64,000 nucleotides of DNA from Synechococcus sp. CC9616 (GCF_000515235.1 NZ_KI911558.1:1195918-1259917), one strand, 5' to 3'. Shown: positions 14,956 to 26,767, numbered from the stretch's first letter. Made by a program: numbers and translations. Notes: generated by a model not told the origin, from the letters alone.

Positions 14956-16037
14956 CAGGCGCCCCCCACGCGTGCGATTCCCAACCCGTGGTCAGTAGAG
15001 GGCTGCAGGGCATCACCCAACAGAGGCAGTCCTTCGAAGGGATCGTCGATGAGGTTGAGGTGGCTGTCGAGATCCGGCCAACGGATCAGAGAGATCAGTT
15101 GTGCCGCTGCACCGTTCAACAGTCGACTGTCTGAGTAGCAGCCCACCATCAGGGACAGGCCGAGCTGGCGGGCCACCCGGGCCATCAGCAGCGCCGGAGC
15201 CAATCCACCGGTTTTCAGGAGTTTGAGGTTCACCCCATCCACATGGGGCGCCAGACGCAGCAGATCCTGCAGATCCCAGCAGCTCTCATCCGCCACCAGA
15301 GGCATGGGACAGGTCGGCTTCAAGGCGGCAAAACCGGCCGTATCGAGATCGGGATCAGGATGCGGAGCCAGGGGCTGTTCCAGAAGGACCACACCGTGGC
15401 CCTCGAGCGCGCTGAACATGGACGTCGCCTGGTCCCGACTCCAGCCTCCATTGGCATCCACCTGCAGTTCCAGGCTTGTCCCGGTGGTATTGCTGCGCTG
15501 GTCGAGGGCCTGCGCCACCGCTGCCAGAAGAGCCCGGTCATGGTCCAGTCCATCCGGGCTGCCCAGTTTCAGCTTCACGCGTGTGGCGGGTAGCTGCTCC
15601 CACCACCGATGCAACCGCTGGATCACAGCGCTCACGGAGCCAAGCCCCAGGGTGACGCTGGTGGCTACAGGGTGGTCTGGCGCCAATCCCTGCAGCCGCC
15701 AGAACGGCTGCTGCAGCCGGCGACCGTACCAATCCTGCAGCGCCAGATCGACGGCACAGGCCGCCGGTGGGCTTAGACGACTCAGCAGCGGTTCAAAGCT
15801 TTGAGGCTGCTCAGGATTGAGCGCCTCCAACGCGACGTTCACCACCTGGAGCTCTTGCTCCACCTCATCAGTGCTGAAGCCGCGGTGGCCCGTCTCAAAT
15901 CCTCCGGTCTCCCCACGACCTGTCAGCCCATCACGCTCAAGCGTCAGCTCCAGTCGTTCTACGGAGGCGGTCGTTCCACGACTGATGGCCAGCGGAACAG
16001 CTTTGGTGAGCGAAAACCGTCGCAGGGCCCATGCCAT
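14955..16037 (-). CDS. enolase-superfamily epimerase/racemase, DgcA or dipeptide-epimerase-like
   Basis: 360 aa from ATG 16037 (a GTG at 16061 would add eight hydrophobic residues). Muconate-lactonizing-subgroup residues: RVKLKLGSPDG (catalytic KxK), LQVDANGGW (metal Asp), LLEQPL (metal Glu), LVADESCW (metal Asp/Glu) and VNLKLLKTGGL (catalytic Lys). This set matches L-Ala-D/L-Glu epimerases and DgcA. Overlaps the DUF1611 gene by one base. The pairing points to D-glutamate or Ala-Glu dipeptide metabolism, probably cell-wall recycling. Confidence 0.85.
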   Translation of the reverse strand: MAWALRRFSLTKAVPLAISRGTTASVERLELTLERDGLTGRGETGGFETGHRGFSTDEVEQELQVVNVALEALNPEQPQSFEPLLSRLSPPAACAVDLALQDWYGRRLQQPFWRLQGLAPDHPVATSVTLGLGSVSAVIQRLHRWWEQLPATRVKLKLGSPDGLDHDRALLAAVAQALDQRSNTTGTSLELQVDANGGWSRDQATSMFSALEGHGVVLLEQPLAPHPDPDLDTAGFAALKPTCPMPLVADESCWDLQDLLRLAPHVDGVNLKLLKTGGLAPALLMARVARQLGLSLMVGCYSDSRLLNGAAAQLISLIRWPDLDSHLNLIDDPFEGLPLLGDALQPSTDHGLGIARVGGA

Positions 16038-16078
16038 GACCACCAACACTGCGATCACCAACCTGACACAAGACCCTG

Positions 16079-17524
16079 GTGAAGGACACTGGAGACGTTT
16101 GCTCGCGTTCCGCTGACGCCGTGGTTGTCTCAGCCCCGACCATCACCGCTACCCAGACTTCCGATCACAGCAGCTACTGGATCACCACCTTTGGCTGCCA
16201 GATGAACAAGGCGGATTCCGAGCGCATGGCCGGGATCCTGGAAGCCATGGGGTATCAACAGGCCAGCGCCGAGCTTGATGCCGATCTCGTTCTGTACAAC
16301 ACCTGCACGATTCGCGACAACGCCGAGCAGAAGGTTTACAGCTATTTGGGGCGGCAGGCGCAGCGCAAGCGCAGCAATCCGAATCTGACGCTGGTCGTGG
16401 CTGGCTGCGTCGCCCAGCAGGAAGGGGAGGCACTGCTGCGACGCGTGCCCGAACTCGATCTGGTGATGGGTCCGCAACACGCCAACCGCCTGGAAACACT
16501 GCTGCTGCAAGTGCAGAGCGGACAGCAGGTGGTCGCCACTGAAGACCACCACATCCTCGAGGACATCACCACAGCACGACGCGACAGCTCGATCTGTGGC
16601 TGGGTGAATGTGATCTACGGCTGCAACGAACGCTGTACCTACTGCGTCGTGCCCTCGGTTCGCGGCAAGGAGCAGTCCCGTTGGCCGGAAGCAATCCGGC
16701 TGGAAATGGAAGGGCTTGCTGCTCAGGGATTCAAGGAGATCACACTCCTGGGCCAGAACATCGATGCCTATGGGCGCGACCTACCAGGCATCACGCCCGA
16801 AGGGCGTCGTCAACACACCCTCACCGATCTGCTCCATCACGTTCACAACGTCGAGGGCATCGAGCGGATCCGCTTTGCCACAAGCCATCCCCGCTATTTC
16901 ACAGAGCGCCTGATCGACGCCTGTGCCGATCTCCCCAAACTCTGCGAACACTTCCATATTCCCTTTCAAAGCGGAGACAACGACGTTCTGCGTGCGATGG
17001 CGAGGGGTTACACCGTGGAGCGTTATCAACGAATCATCGATCGCATCCGACAACGGATGCCTGATGCTTCTCTGAGCGCGGATGTGATCGTTGCGTTCCC
17101 CGGAGAAACGGATGCCCAGTTCCGCCGGACCCTGCAGCTGGTCGAGTCGATCGGCTTCGATCAAGTGAACACTGCGGCCTATTCGCCGCGACCAAACACG
17201 CCTGCAGCCAGCTGGGACGACCAGTTGCCTGAGGGCGTCAAGGTGGCCCGACTTCAGGAACTCAATGCGCTGGTGGAGGCATCCGCCCGACAGCGCAATG
17301 CCCGCTACGCAGGGCGCGTGGTGGAGGCCCTGGCGGAAGGCCTCAACCCCAAGGACCCAACGCAACTGATGGGTCGCACCCGAACCAACCGACTGACGTT
17401 TTTCAACGCCAGGGGTTCCGATGGAAGCAGCCATCGACCTGGCGATCTGGTGAAGGTGCGCATCGATGCTGTGCGCTCCTTCTCTCTGACCGGCACCCCC
17501 CTCCCTGCGGCAGGGGAACACTGA
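16079..17524 (+). CDS. miaB: tRNA-2-methylthio-N6-dimethylallyladenosine synthase
   Basis: Radical-SAM methylthiotransferase acting on A37 of tRNAs that read UNN codons. 481 aa. The N-terminal domain has three cysteines for an auxiliary [4Fe-4S] cluster ([35 protein letters not shown]). The radical-SAM loop is [13 protein letters not shown] (CxxxCxxC). A C-terminal TRAM domain ends in [21 protein letters not shown] 16079 gives an N-terminal extension of about 35 residues before the conserved part; GTG codons inside it are alternatives. Confidence 0.95.
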   Translation: MKDTGDVCSRSADAVVVSAPTITATQTSDHSSYWITTFGCQMNKADSERMAGILEAMGYQQASAELDADLVLYNTCTIRDNAEQKVYSYLGRQAQRKRSNPNLTLVVAGCVAQQEGEALLRRVPELDLVMGPQHANRLETLLLQVQSGQQVVATEDHHILEDITTARRDSSICGWVNVIYGCNERCTYCVVPSVRGKEQSRWPEAIRLEMEGLAAQGFKEITLLGQNIDAYGRDLPGITPEGRRQHTLTDLLHHVHNVEGIERIRFATSHPRYFTERLIDACADLPKLCEHFHIPFQSGDNDVLRAMARGYTVERYQRIIDRIRQRMPDASLSADVIVAFPGETDAQFRRTLQLVESIGFDQVNTAAYSPRPNTPAASWDDQLPEGVKVARLQELNALVEASARQRNARYAGRVVEALAEGLNPKDPTQLMGRTRTNRLTFFNARGSDGSSHRPGDLVKVRIDAVRSFSLTGTPLPAAGEH

Positions 17525-17554
17525 TACGTTTGGCGCGCTTTCCAGCTCGACAAC

Positions 17555-18619
17555 GTGCCGAAGACCTCCACGCCTGTCCAGATCGGTCTGGTGTTCGGAG
17601 GTGATTCAGGCGAGCACGCCGTCTCGATCCGCTCAGCCATCACCGTTCTCCAGGGACTGAGAGGAGGGGAGAATCGCCATCGTTACGTGGTGGTGCCCGT
17701 CTACATCGACCGGCAGGGGCGTTGGTGGGGGCCTGCGGTGGCTGATGCCGTCCTCGAATCCGGCCAGCCAGCGGATGAGCAGGCGTTGCCGCAGCCTCTG
17801 CCGCCATCGGGGTTTCGCTCCCTGCCCGAGGGGACTGAAGCGGTGGATGTCTGGTACCCGGTGCTGCACGGCCCGAATGGTGAGGACGGCACGGTTCAGG
17901 GGCTGTTCCGGCTGATGCAGCGCCCCTTCGTCGGAGCCGCAGTGCTGGGATCCGCGGTCGGGATGGACAAGCAGGCGATGAAAGCAGCCTTCGCCGCAGC
18001 AGATCTGCCCCAGGTGCCTTACGTCTGCCTGCAAGCGAACGAATTGGAACCAAGCGAAGCCCGAGAACAGCTTCTTAAGCGCATCGAAGCCCTCGGCTAC
18101 CCCTGCTTCGTCAAGCCCGCCAACCTCGGCTCATCGGTTGGCATCAGCAAGGTGCGCAACCGCGAAGAGCTCGAGATCGGACTGCGTCAGGCGGCAGAGC
18201 TGGATCCACGCCTGGTGGTTGAACAGGGCGTATCCGCCCGGGAACTTGAATGCGCCGTTCTGGGGCGTGATCAACTGAAAGCGTCCGTCGTGGGTGAGAT
18301 CCGCTTCGACGCGGACTGGTACGACTACGAAACCAAATACACCTCTGGACGCAGCACGACTCTGATTCCGGCGCCCCTGCCCGACGAGGTGAGCCAGCGC
18401 GTGCGCCGGCAGGCGCTTCTCGCCTGCGAGGCGGTTGGTGTGCACGGCATGGCTCGGGTTGATTTCTTTTTCGATGAGGAAGCAAATGCGCTCTGGATCA
18501 ACGAAATCAACACCCTTCCCGGTTTCACGGATCAGAGCATGTATCCGATGCTCTGGGAAAACAGCGGCTTAACACTCGAACAGCTCGTGCACGAACTGGT
18601 GCAAACCGCTGGACAATGA
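17555..18619 (+). CDS. ddl: D-alanine--D-alanine ligase
   Basis: ATP-grasp enzyme joining two D-alanines for peptidoglycan precursors. 354 aa with a GTG start at 17555. Signatures: [17 protein letters not shown] near the N-terminus, [33 protein letters not shown], and the C-terminal metal-binding [21 protein letters not shown], all standard for Ddl. It begins the ddl-ftsQ-ftsZ cell-wall and division cluster. Confidence 0.95.
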   Translation: MPKTSTPVQIGLVFGGDSGEHAVSIRSAITVLQGLRGGENRHRYVVVPVYIDRQGRWWGPAVADAVLESGQPADEQALPQPLPPSGFRSLPEGTEAVDVWYPVLHGPNGEDGTVQGLFRLMQRPFVGAAVLGSAVGMDKQAMKAAFAAADLPQVPYVCLQANELEPSEAREQLLKRIEALGYPCFVKPANLGSSVGISKVRNREELEIGLRQAAELDPRLVVEQGVSARELECAVLGRDQLKASVVGEIRFDADWYDYETKYTSGRSTTLIPAPLPDEVSQRVRRQALLACEAVGVHGMARVDFFFDEEANALWINEINTLPGFTDQSMYPMLWENSGLTLEQLVHELVQTAGQ

Positions 18620-18652
18620 ATCGAAAGACCTGTCGGATCGCCGCCTGAATCC

Positions 18653-19063
18653 ATGAGTCACGGCTTGCTCTGGTTACCTCTGCTGCTGGCCTTCGTTTTG
18701 CTGGCTGCCCTTGGCTGGTTGGAACGGCGCCGACAGAACCTGTTCCGAACCTGGGCGGAGGGGTCGGAACTCGCCAAGCTCGATGGTTGTGGGGGTGCCC
18801 GCCTCAAGGATGGCCAGCTGATCTGGAGCAGCTTCGAAGCAGGACACTTTCAGGACAGGGGAGCCTTCGATGTCTGCAGATTGGAGTTGGTGGAGTTGAT
18901 GGCGCTGGCCTCTGGGGATGCACCCTTAACCAACGAGGCTCAGGGGCGCTGCCGATTGCGGCTCGTTGGGAAAGGCGTTCAGATGGATGTGCCTTTTGCA
19001 GATGCCGACAGGGCACGGCGCTGGGGAGAGCAACTGATGGCACGTGCACGCTGCGATCTGTGA
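18653..19063 (+). CDS. membrane-anchored conserved hypothetical protein
   Basis: 136 aa with one N-terminal transmembrane segment (LLWLPLLLAFVLLAALGWL) then a basic stretch and a soluble domain predicted cytoplasmic by positive-inside charge. The soluble part is beta-rich, resembling a PH-like fold (GARLKDGQLIWSSFEAG ... RCRLRLVGKGVQMDVPF), but I do not recognise a family. Placed between ddl and ftsQ, with its stop overlapping the ftsQ GTG (GTGA). A role linked to division is inferred from context only. Confidence 0.78.
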   Translation: MSHGLLWLPLLLAFVLLAALGWLERRRQNLFRTWAEGSELAKLDGCGGARLKDGQLIWSSFEAGHFQDRGAFDVCRLELVELMALASGDAPLTNEAQGRCRLRLVGKGVQMDVPFADADRARRWGEQLMARARCDL

Positions 19064-19893
19064 ACAGACGCACAACAGAACGCCGAACCCAGCCGAAGGG
19101 TGCACGATCCCCACAGCTGGAACGCCGTCGACAGCTTCGCCGAGACAAACGGCGGGACCTGCTGATCCAGTGCTGGCGCATTGTGGCGCTGCTCACGGCC
19201 AGCACCGGTCTTGGCTGGTTGCTGCTGCGACATGGCTGGACGCTGGAGGGGAGCAGCCAGCTTGTGATCCAGGGCGATACGGGTCTGCGGCCCGAGCTGG
19301 TGGCCCGTGTCGGAGGGCTGGACTTTCCGCAACCGCTCCTAGAGATCAGCCCAGCCGAGCTGGAGAATCGCCTGCTCCGTGATCTGCCGGTGCGTTCAGC
19401 CCAGGTGGAACGACGCGGGCTTCCCGCTCAGCTCGTGATCGCACTGGAAGGCCAGCTTCCGATTGCCCATGCCACCCGTCAGCGCGGAAACCGTTCGGAA
19501 AGGGGAATGGTCGACGCACGCGGCCACTGGATCCAACCGAGCTCTGACGCCCCCAACCGGGTTCCCTCCAGCTCCCTCACCGTCAAGGGCTGGACGGATG
19601 ATCGACGCGCAGTCATCGCTGCCCTGCTGAAGGAGCGCAATGCCTTCGGCAGTCCCCTGATCAGCATTGCTCTGGATCCAAATGGCACGATCACGCTGAC
19701 AACCAAGACGCTGGGATCGATCGATCTCGGTGATGACCTGAGTCGCCTGATGGAACAGATCGCCGTCATCAAGGAACTCAGCCGCAGCATGCCGGCTCAC
19801 CTGGGGAAGAAAGACAACTCAAGCCTGGATCTCAGCAACCCGGACAGACCTGAACTCGAGTTACCCCTGAAGCCAGCCGAGCTTGCGAACTGA
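19060..19893 (+). CDS. ftsQ: cell division protein FtsQ/DivIB
   Basis: 277 aa bitopic protein. GTG at 19060 overlaps the previous stop. The arginine-rich N-terminal tail (about 45 aa) is followed by a transmembrane helix (VALLTASTGLGWLLLRHGW), then a POTRA-type domain beginning with the strand LVIQGDTGLRPELV and the conserved LP-VRSAQVERRGLPAQLVIALEGQ segment, and the beta domain VDARGHWIQP. Part of the divisome linking FtsZ to septal wall synthesis. Confidence 0.9.
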   Translation: MNRRTTERRTQPKGARSPQLERRRQLRRDKRRDLLIQCWRIVALLTASTGLGWLLLRHGWTLEGSSQLVIQGDTGLRPELVARVGGLDFPQPLLEISPAELENRLLRDLPVRSAQVERRGLPAQLVIALEGQLPIAHATRQRGNRSERGMVDARGHWIQPSSDAPNRVPSSSLTVKGWTDDRRAVIAALLKERNAFGSPLISIALDPNGTITLTTKTLGSIDLGDDLSRLMEQIAVIKELSRSMPAHLGKKDNSSLDLSNPDRPELELPLKPAELAN

Positions 19894-19955
19894 GCAGGAA
19901 ACCCTGACGGATCGTTGCGGAAAATTTGCTGCGGCAGGAACGTAACTCAAATCGG

Positions 19956-21131
19956 ATGGATCCCTTGAGCGCGGACATAATGCATCCACAACACAACGGT
20001 TCAGCCTCAACGATGGAAATTGCGTCCACGTCCATGGAGGCTGCCGGGATCCAGCCAAGCCAGTCGGCGCGGATTGAAGTGATCGGGGTCGGCGGAGGTG
20101 GCAGCAATGCGGTGAACCGCATGATCATCAGTGATCTGGAAGGCGTCTCGTATCACGTTCTGAATACGGATGCCCAGGCCCTCATCCAGTCCCAGGCCCA
20201 ACGGCGTCTGCAACTGGGCCAGACCCTCACCCGTGGTCTCGGCGCCGGCGGTAACCCCACCATCGGTCAGAAAGCCGCAGAGGAGTCGAGGGCTGATCTG
20301 CAACAGGCCCTTCAGGGTGCTGATCTTGTCTTCATCGCAGCTGGCATGGGCGGTGGTACAGGCACAGGAGCGGCCCCAGTCGTGGCTGAAGTGGCCCGCG
20401 AAGTCGGCGCTCTAACCGTCGGCATCGTTACGAAACCCTTTGGATTCGAAGGTCGCCGTCGCATGCGCCAGGCCGATGAAGGCATTGCCCGCCTTGCCGA
20501 ACACGTCGACACATTGATCGTGATTCCGAACGATCGTCTGCGTGATGCGATTTCCGGGGCCCCGCTTCAGGAAGCGTTCCGCAGTGCTGACGATGTCCTT
20601 CGCATGGGTGTGAAAGGCATCAGCGACATCATCACCTGCCCAGGCCTGGTCAATGTTGACTTTGCCGATGTCCGCTCAGTGATGACCGAGGCCGGCACAG
20701 CACTGCTCGGCATCGGCATCGGCTCAGGCCGCTCCAGAGCGATCGAAGCTGCTCAGGCAGCGATCAGCAGTCCTCTTTTGGAAACAGAACGAATCGATGG
20801 CGCCAAAGGCTGTGTGATCAACATCAGCGGCGGCAAGGACATGACGCTTGAGGACATGACTGCGGCCTCGGAAGTCATCTACGACGTTGTCGATCCGGAA
20901 GCCAACATCATTGTTGGAACCGTGGTCGACGAATCTCTGGAAGGCGAAGTGCATGTGACCGTAATCGCCACCGGTTTCGACAACGGCCAGCAGTACAAAG
21001 GTGAGCGTTCTTCCGTTCGCAACCTGGCCAGTCAGTCCTCCCTGCAGCAGAAGAACGAACCTCAGCACAACGGCGCTCGTATCCCTGAGTTTCTGCGCCA
21101 ACGCCAGCAGCAAGCCGGATCTGACAGCTGA
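19956..21131 (+). CDS. ftsZ: cell division protein FtsZ
   Basis: Tubulin-like GTPase forming the division ring. 391 aa from ATG 19956. The N-terminal 36 residues are a low-complexity extension before [17 protein letters not shown]; a later ATG at 20013 is an alternative. The GTP-binding loop appears as [15 protein letters not shown], the T7 synergy loop as [11 protein letters not shown], and the C-terminal conserved peptide as [12 protein letters not shown], which binds membrane anchors and partners. Starts 62 bases after ftsQ. Confidence 0.97.
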   Translation: MDPLSADIMHPQHNGSASTMEIASTSMEAAGIQPSQSARIEVIGVGGGGSNAVNRMIISDLEGVSYHVLNTDAQALIQSQAQRRLQLGQTLTRGLGAGGNPTIGQKAAEESRADLQQALQGADLVFIAAGMGGGTGTGAAPVVAEVAREVGALTVGIVTKPFGFEGRRRMRQADEGIARLAEHVDTLIVIPNDRLRDAISGAPLQEAFRSADDVLRMGVKGISDIITCPGLVNVDFADVRSVMTEAGTALLGIGIGSGRSRAIEAAQAAISSPLLETERIDGAKGCVINISGGKDMTLEDMTAASEVIYDVVDPEANIIVGTVVDESLEGEVHVTVIATGFDNGQQYKGERSSVRNLASQSSLQQKNEPQHNGARIPEFLRQRQQQAGSDS

Positions 21132-21160
21132 TCCGCCCAGGTTCAGCAGCGAAAAGGGGT

Positions 21161-21254
21161 GACCCGGAGTCCACGCCTGCCCTGAGCATCCCGTGTGGCT
21201 GCTACCTTCCGGTCCTGACCAGATTTGGGCGTCCGAGCCGCATGGGTCCGAGTC
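21161..21254 (-). ncRNA. ffs: signal recognition particle RNA (4.5S)
   Basis: The minus strand contains the conserved SRP apical segment GGTCAGGACCGGAAGGTAGC at about 21201-21220: a GGAA tetraloop context with the asymmetric loop. Flanking GACTCGGACCC and GGACTCCGGGTC segments pair to close a rod of about 94 bases. It lies between ftsZ and panB on the opposite strand. End positions are approximate to a few bases. Confidence 0.87.
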
Positions 21255-21297
21255 GATTGGATGCTAGCAAGGACGCTTAAGGCTCCCCGGACGGTCG

Positions 21298-22110
21298 ATG
21301 CGCCCCGCCGATCTGATCCGGTTCAAGCAAACCGGTCGATCCATCACCATGCTCACGGCCTGGGACAGTCTTTCCGCTGCCTGGGTTGAAGCAGCTGGAG
21401 CAGATGCCGTTCTGGTGGGGGACTCGCTGGCCATGGTGGCTCTCGGCCACGCCACAACGCTTCCCGTCACGCTTGATCAGATGTTGCTGCACACGCAGGC
21501 CGTCGAGCGTGGTTTTCAGTCGCTGCCGTCGGCACAGCCTCTGCTGATCAGTGATCTTCCCTTTCTCAGCTATCAGTGCGGCGAAGATCTCGCGGTGCAG
21601 GCAGCCGGAAAACTGCTGAAGGAATCGAGTGCCGCCGCTGTGAAGCTGGAGGGATCGGAACCGGAAGTGGTGTCGGTGATCAATCGCCTGGTGCGCATGG
21701 GGATCCCCGTAATGGGTCATTTGGGACTGACGCCTCAGGCGGTTCACCGCATGGGATATCGCCGGCAGGCGGAAGATCCCGTCAGCCAGGAGCGCCTGCT
21801 GTCAAAAGCTTGGGAGCTGGAACAGGCGGGCTGCTTCTCTCTGGTGCTGGAACATGTTCCAGCTGATCTGGCCGGCAAGGTCCGTCGTCAACTGACGATT
21901 CCCGTGATCGGGATCGGGGCTGGCGACGACTGTGATGGTCAGGTGCGAGTGACTGCTGATCTGCTGGGGCTGACCGCCCAGCAACCCCCATTCAGCCCAG
22001 CGCTGCTCCCGGGGCGAGAGCTGTTTGAGCAGGCTTTGCGGAACTGGGTGTCGCAGCAGTCATCTGCTCCTCCCACCACAGAAGAACCTCCACCAGAACC
22101 TGGTTGCTGA
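21298..22110 (+). CDS. panB: 3-methyl-2-oxobutanoate hydroxymethyltransferase
   Basis: 270 aa (beta/alpha)8 enzyme making ketopantoate for pantothenate and CoA. Conserved sequences: [27 protein letters not shown] (metal Asp), [26 protein letters not shown] (metal and catalytic Glu) and [16 protein letters not shown]. The 3' end extends through a proline-rich tail ([15 protein letters not shown]) that overlaps the convergent hemW 3' end by 119 bases. Confidence 0.94.
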   Translation: MRPADLIRFKQTGRSITMLTAWDSLSAAWVEAAGADAVLVGDSLAMVALGHATTLPVTLDQMLLHTQAVERGFQSLPSAQPLLISDLPFLSYQCGEDLAVQAAGKLLKESSAAAVKLEGSEPEVVSVINRLVRMGIPVMGHLGLTPQAVHRMGYRRQAEDPVSQERLLSKAWELEQAGCFSLVLEHVPADLAGKVRRQLTIPVIGIGAGDDCDGQVRVTADLLGLTAQQPPFSPALLPGRELFEQALRNWVSQQSSAPPTTEEPPPEPGC

Positions 22111-23233
22111 GGGCCATCCCCTCTGGATCGCGAAGACGCCAACGTCCAGCAGCGCACTCCAGCAAGCCCCTGTCGATGAATGGCTGCCAGCGCTGAAGCA
22201 GGTCCTCAATGGCTGGGCATCCCAGTGCCTCGAGATCCACGCCTTCGCGCCGTCGCAAGCCCACCAGCAACAGATCATCCAGAGGCAGGCTGAGGCGCTC
22301 CCAGGCCCCGCCGGCCTGATTCAGCCAGTCGCGATAGGCCTCACGCGTTCTGGGCCGGGCGATGCGCTGCCCCCAGGGAGCAGCGGTCGCTCCCATCCCG
22401 AAGCCCCACCAACCGGCACCACTCCAATAGACGCGGTTGTGACGCGACGCGTGCCCAGGACGGGCATGGTTGGAGATCTCATAACGACTGAAACCGGCCG
22501 CCGCCAGGAAAGAACTGGTCAGTGCCATCAGCTGCACAGCGTCCTCTTCCAGCGGCAGATCCAGATCCCCCCGCCGTTGGCGACGGTCAAACACCGTTCC
22601 AGGTTCAACCGAGAGGTCGTACACCGAGAGATGGGGAGCGCCTGTGAGCACCGCCTGCTGCAGCTGATCACGCCAGTGATCAAGGGTCTGACCAGGCAGG
22701 TTCTGAATCAGATCCAGACTCCAGGAGCGCAGGGTTCCGTCAGAACGTGCCGCTTGCAACCAGCGACAGGCGTCCTGAAGATCCCTGCCCCTGTGGCGCC
22801 GCCCCAGCTGTTGCAGAACCAGGTCATCAAAGCTCTGGCCACCCAGGCTGACGCGGTTGATGCCTCTGGCGAGAACCGCCCGTAACTGCTGCTGATCGAA
22901 GCTGGCAGGATCCATTTCCAGAGTGATTTCCGCCCCCTCCTGAATGCCGAAACGACGACGCAAGCTGTCCAGGACTGCACCGATCTGATCAGGGCTCAGC
23001 AGGGAGGGAGTCCCCCCTCCGATGTAGATCGTGGAAAGGGGCGGACCGCTGTCGGAGGCTGCGATGTCCCGGTGAAGCAGAGCGAGGTAGTCGCGGATGG
23101 ATGCACTGCCCGGACCAGCACCTCCACTGGCCCTGTCCCCGAGCGGAACCACTGCGAAATCGCAGTAGTAGCAGCGTCGATGGCAAAACGGAATGTGGAG
23201 ATAAGCGCTGCGTGGCGGGAGGGGATGGGGCAT
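21992..23233 (-). CDS. hemW: radical SAM heme chaperone HemW
   Basis: 413 aa from ATG 23233; upstream in-frame codons lack homology. The radical-SAM CxxxCxxC is [14 protein letters not shown] near residue 13-24. It is followed by [12 protein letters not shown] and [19 protein letters not shown], diagnostic of the HemN/HemW family. It lacks HemN-specific N-terminal extension, so the heme chaperone role is more likely than coproporphyrinogen dehydrogenase. Its C-terminal 39 codons overlap the panB gene on the other strand. Confidence 0.9.
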   Translation of the reverse strand: MPHPLPPRSAYLHIPFCHRRCYYCDFAVVPLGDRASGGAGPGSASIRDYLALLHRDIAASDSGPPLSTIYIGGGTPSLLSPDQIGAVLDSLRRRFGIQEGAEITLEMDPASFDQQQLRAVLARGINRVSLGGQSFDDLVLQQLGRRHRGRDLQDACRWLQAARSDGTLRSWSLDLIQNLPGQTLDHWRDQLQQAVLTGAPHLSVYDLSVEPGTVFDRRQRRGDLDLPLEEDAVQLMALTSSFLAAAGFSRYEISNHARPGHASRHNRVYWSGAGWWGFGMGATAAPWGQRIARPRTREAYRDWLNQAGGAWERLSLPLDDLLLVGLRRREGVDLEALGCPAIEDLLQRWQPFIDRGLLECAAGRWRLRDPEGMALSNQVLVEVLLWWEEQMTAATPSSAKPAQTALAPGAALG

Positions 23234-23272
23234 GCTGCGATCACTCGGACTGATCTGCCAAGACCGGAACCC

Positions 23273-24391
23273 ATGGTGGATCCCCTCATCCTGCTGCTGT
23301 TCATGGCATCCGGCGCAGCGGCGGGCTGGATGGGCGTCCATCTGCTGCCCGATGAACTGCTGGATGAGACCACCAATGCCGAAGGGGTCCGCTGGGTGCT
23401 CACCGGATTCGGATCCTTTTTCGGGCTGATCGCCGGCCTGGTGTTTCAGCGACTGCGTCAGCGCCTGATGCAGCAGGTGCGGACCATGCCCACGGATCTG
23501 CTGATCAGCCGAGCCGTGGGACTGATCCTTGGGTTGCTGGTGGCCAACCTGCTGCTCGCTCCTGTGCTGCTGCTGCCTCTACCCGGAGGGGTATCCCTGC
23601 TGAAACCGCTCATTGCCGTTCTCAGCAATGTGTTTTTTGGAGTGCTCGGGACCAACCTGGCGGAGGTTCATGGCCGCACACTGCTGAGGCTGTTCAACCC
23701 GGCTAGCACTGAGGCCTTGCTGGTGGCGGACGGCGTGCTGACGCCCGCCAGCGCCAAGATTCTCGATACGAGTGTGATCATCGACGGCCGGATCCGGGGA
23801 ATGCTGGCCTGCGGTCTGCTGGAGGGGCAGGTGATCGTCGCCCAGAGCGTGATCGACGAGATGCAGCAGCTGGCGGATTCCACCAATGTTGAAAAGCGGG
23901 CCAAGGGTCGACGAGGGCTGAAGCTGCTGAAGGATCTGCGCGAGACCTATGGCCGGCGCCTGGTGATCAACAGCACGCGCTACGACGGCGAAGGAACGGA
24001 CGACCGCCTGCTGCAGCTCGCAGCGGATACGGGGGGAACACTGGTCACCGCTGATTTCAACCTGGCCCAGGTGGCCGAAGTGAAAGAGCTCAAGGTGATG
24101 AACCTGAGCGAACTCGTGATTGCCCTCAGGCCAGAGGTCCAGCCCGGGGATGAGCTCAACCTAAAGATCGTTCGGGAAGGCAAGGAGGAGAGCCAGGGCG
24201 TCGGCTACTTGGACGACGGAACCATGGTGGTTGTGCAGGACGCCCGAGCTCTGATCGGGCAGCGCAAACCGGTGGTGGTCACCGGTGCACTGCAGACCCC
24301 AACCGGCCGCATGGTGTTCGCCCGTCTTGAAGATCGGCGAAAGCACAAGTCGGCCAAAACCTCCGAGCGCCGATCTGCAGACCCCCGCTAG
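23273..24391 (+). CDS. PIN/TRAM-domain membrane protein (YacL-like)
   Basis: 372 aa from ATG 23273. Four N-terminal transmembrane helices span residues about 1-125 (for example ILLLFMASGAAAGWMGV and LLVANLLLAPVLLLPLP). A PIN nuclease domain follows, with acidic residues in LDTSVIIDGR, VIDEMQ, DDRLL and LVTADFN. A C-terminal TRAM domain (GYLDDGTMVVVQDA) is predicted to bind RNA. The combination matches the YacL family of membrane PIN/TRAM proteins. Probably a membrane-tethered ribonuclease; targets unknown. Confidence 0.9.
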   Translation: MVDPLILLLFMASGAAAGWMGVHLLPDELLDETTNAEGVRWVLTGFGSFFGLIAGLVFQRLRQRLMQQVRTMPTDLLISRAVGLILGLLVANLLLAPVLLLPLPGGVSLLKPLIAVLSNVFFGVLGTNLAEVHGRTLLRLFNPASTEALLVADGVLTPASAKILDTSVIIDGRIRGMLACGLLEGQVIVAQSVIDEMQQLADSTNVEKRAKGRRGLKLLKDLRETYGRRLVINSTRYDGEGTDDRLLQLAADTGGTLVTADFNLAQVAEVKELKVMNLSELVIALRPEVQPGDELNLKIVREGKEESQGVGYLDDGTMVVVQDARALIGQRKPVVVTGALQTPTGRMVFARLEDRRKHKSAKTSERRSADPR

Positions 24392-24412
24392 GCTCCACCA
24401 ACCTGAGATGGC

Positions 24413-25090
24413 GTGCCCAGGATGACCACATCGGCCCCCTATTACGGCGACTCAGCCGTGATGCGAACGCCGCCCCCTGATCTGCCTTCACTGCTGCTCA
24501 AAGAGCGGATCGTTTATCTCGGCTTGCCCTTGTTCTCGGATGACGACTCCAAGCGTCAGATGGGAATTGATGTGACGGAACTGATCATCGCCCAGTTGCT
24601 TTACCTGGAATTCGATGATGCCGAAAAGCCGATTTACTTCTACATCAACTCAACGGGGACAAGCTGGTACTCCGGCGATGCCATCGGCTTTGAAACAGAG
24701 GCCTTTGCCATCTGCGACACGCTCCGCTACGTGAAACCGCCGGTCCACACCATCTGTATCGGCCAGGCGATGGGAACCGCAGCCGTAATCCTTTCAGCTG
24801 GCACCAAAGGCCAGCGGGCTGCTCTGCCTCACTCATCCATCGTGTTGCATCAACCCCGCAGCGGTGCCCAGGGCCAGGCCACCGACATTCAGATCCGGGC
24901 CAAGGAAGTGCTGCACAACAAGGCGGCCATGCTTGAGATCCTTTCCAACAACACGGGTCGCACTGTGGACGAGCTCAGCAAGGATTCCGACCGGATGAGC
25001 TACCTCACCCCCCAGGAGGCCGTCAAGTATGGCCTTATCGACCGCGTCCTCAGCAGCCGGAAGGAGCTTCCTGGCAGCAACAGCAACTGA
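24413..25090 (+). CDS. clpR: ClpR, catalytically inactive ClpP paralogue
   Basis: 225 aa Clp-protease fold. The catalytic serine position of the usual AASMGA motif is replaced: the sequence is ICIGQAMGTAAVIL, without serine. The histidine region PHSSIVLHQP is kept. This loss defines ClpR subunits, which form mixed rings with active ClpP in cyanobacteria and chloroplasts. Start GTG 24413 or ATG 24422. Followed 29 bases later by the active clpP, so the two subunits are likely made together. Confidence 0.9.
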   Translation: MPRMTTSAPYYGDSAVMRTPPPDLPSLLLKERIVYLGLPLFSDDDSKRQMGIDVTELIIAQLLYLEFDDAEKPIYFYINSTGTSWYSGDAIGFETEAFAICDTLRYVKPPVHTICIGQAMGTAAVILSAGTKGQRAALPHSSIVLHQPRSGAQGQATDIQIRAKEVLHNKAAMLEILSNNTGRTVDELSKDSDRMSYLTPQEAVKYGLIDRVLSSRKELPGSNSN

Positions 25091-25119
25091 CTCGTTTTCA
25101 CCCTTTTCGTTTCTGAATC

Positions 25120-25722
25120 ATGCCGATCGGTACCCCCAGCGTTCCCTACCGCCTTCCCGGCAGCCAGATGGAGCGCTGGGTCGATATCTACACCCGTCTC
25201 GGTGTGGAACGAATCCTGTTCCTGGGCTCTGAAGTGAATGACGGCATCGCCAACAGCCTTGTGGCCCAGATGCTGTATCTCGATTCCGAAGACAGCAGCA
25301 AGCCGATTTACCTCTACATCAACTCCCCTGGCGGGTCGGTAACGGCGGGTTTGGCGATCTACGACACGATTCAGTACGTCAAAAGCGATGTGGTCACCAT
25401 CTGCGTGGGACTCGCTGCCTCAATGGGAGCCTTTCTATTGGCGGCTGGGACAAAAGGGAAGCGGCTCGCCCTGCCCCACAGCCGGATCATGATCCACCAG
25501 CCCCTCGGGGGCACCAGCCGCCGTCAGGCCAGCGACATCGAAATCGAAGCCCGAGAAATCCTGCGGATGAAGGAGATGCTGAACCGCTCCCTTTCAGACA
25601 TGAGCGGCCAGAGCTTCGACAAGATTGAGAAGGACACCGACCGCGACTATTTCCTCAGCGCCGAAGAGGCCAAGAACTATGGCTTGATCGACCGCGTGAT
25701 CTCCCATCCCAACGAAGCGTAA
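25120..25722 (+). CDS. clpP: ATP-dependent Clp protease proteolytic subunit
   Basis: 200 aa serine peptidase. Catalytic serine in [16 protein letters not shown], histidine in [11 protein letters not shown], and the aspartate in [15 protein letters not shown]. Length and motif order are normal. Partner of the inactive ClpR encoded just upstream; in cyanobacteria such a ClpP3/R core works with the essential ClpC chaperone, which is not in this window. Confidence 0.95.
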   Translation: MPIGTPSVPYRLPGSQMERWVDIYTRLGVERILFLGSEVNDGIANSLVAQMLYLDSEDSSKPIYLYINSPGGSVTAGLAIYDTIQYVKSDVVTICVGLAASMGAFLLAAGTKGKRLALPHSRIMIHQPLGGTSRRQASDIEIEAREILRMKEMLNRSLSDMSGQSFDKIEKDTDRDYFLSAEEAKNYGLIDRVISHPNEA

Positions 25723-26754
<1,032 letters not shown>

Positions 26755-26767
26755 TCGCCTGAACGCC

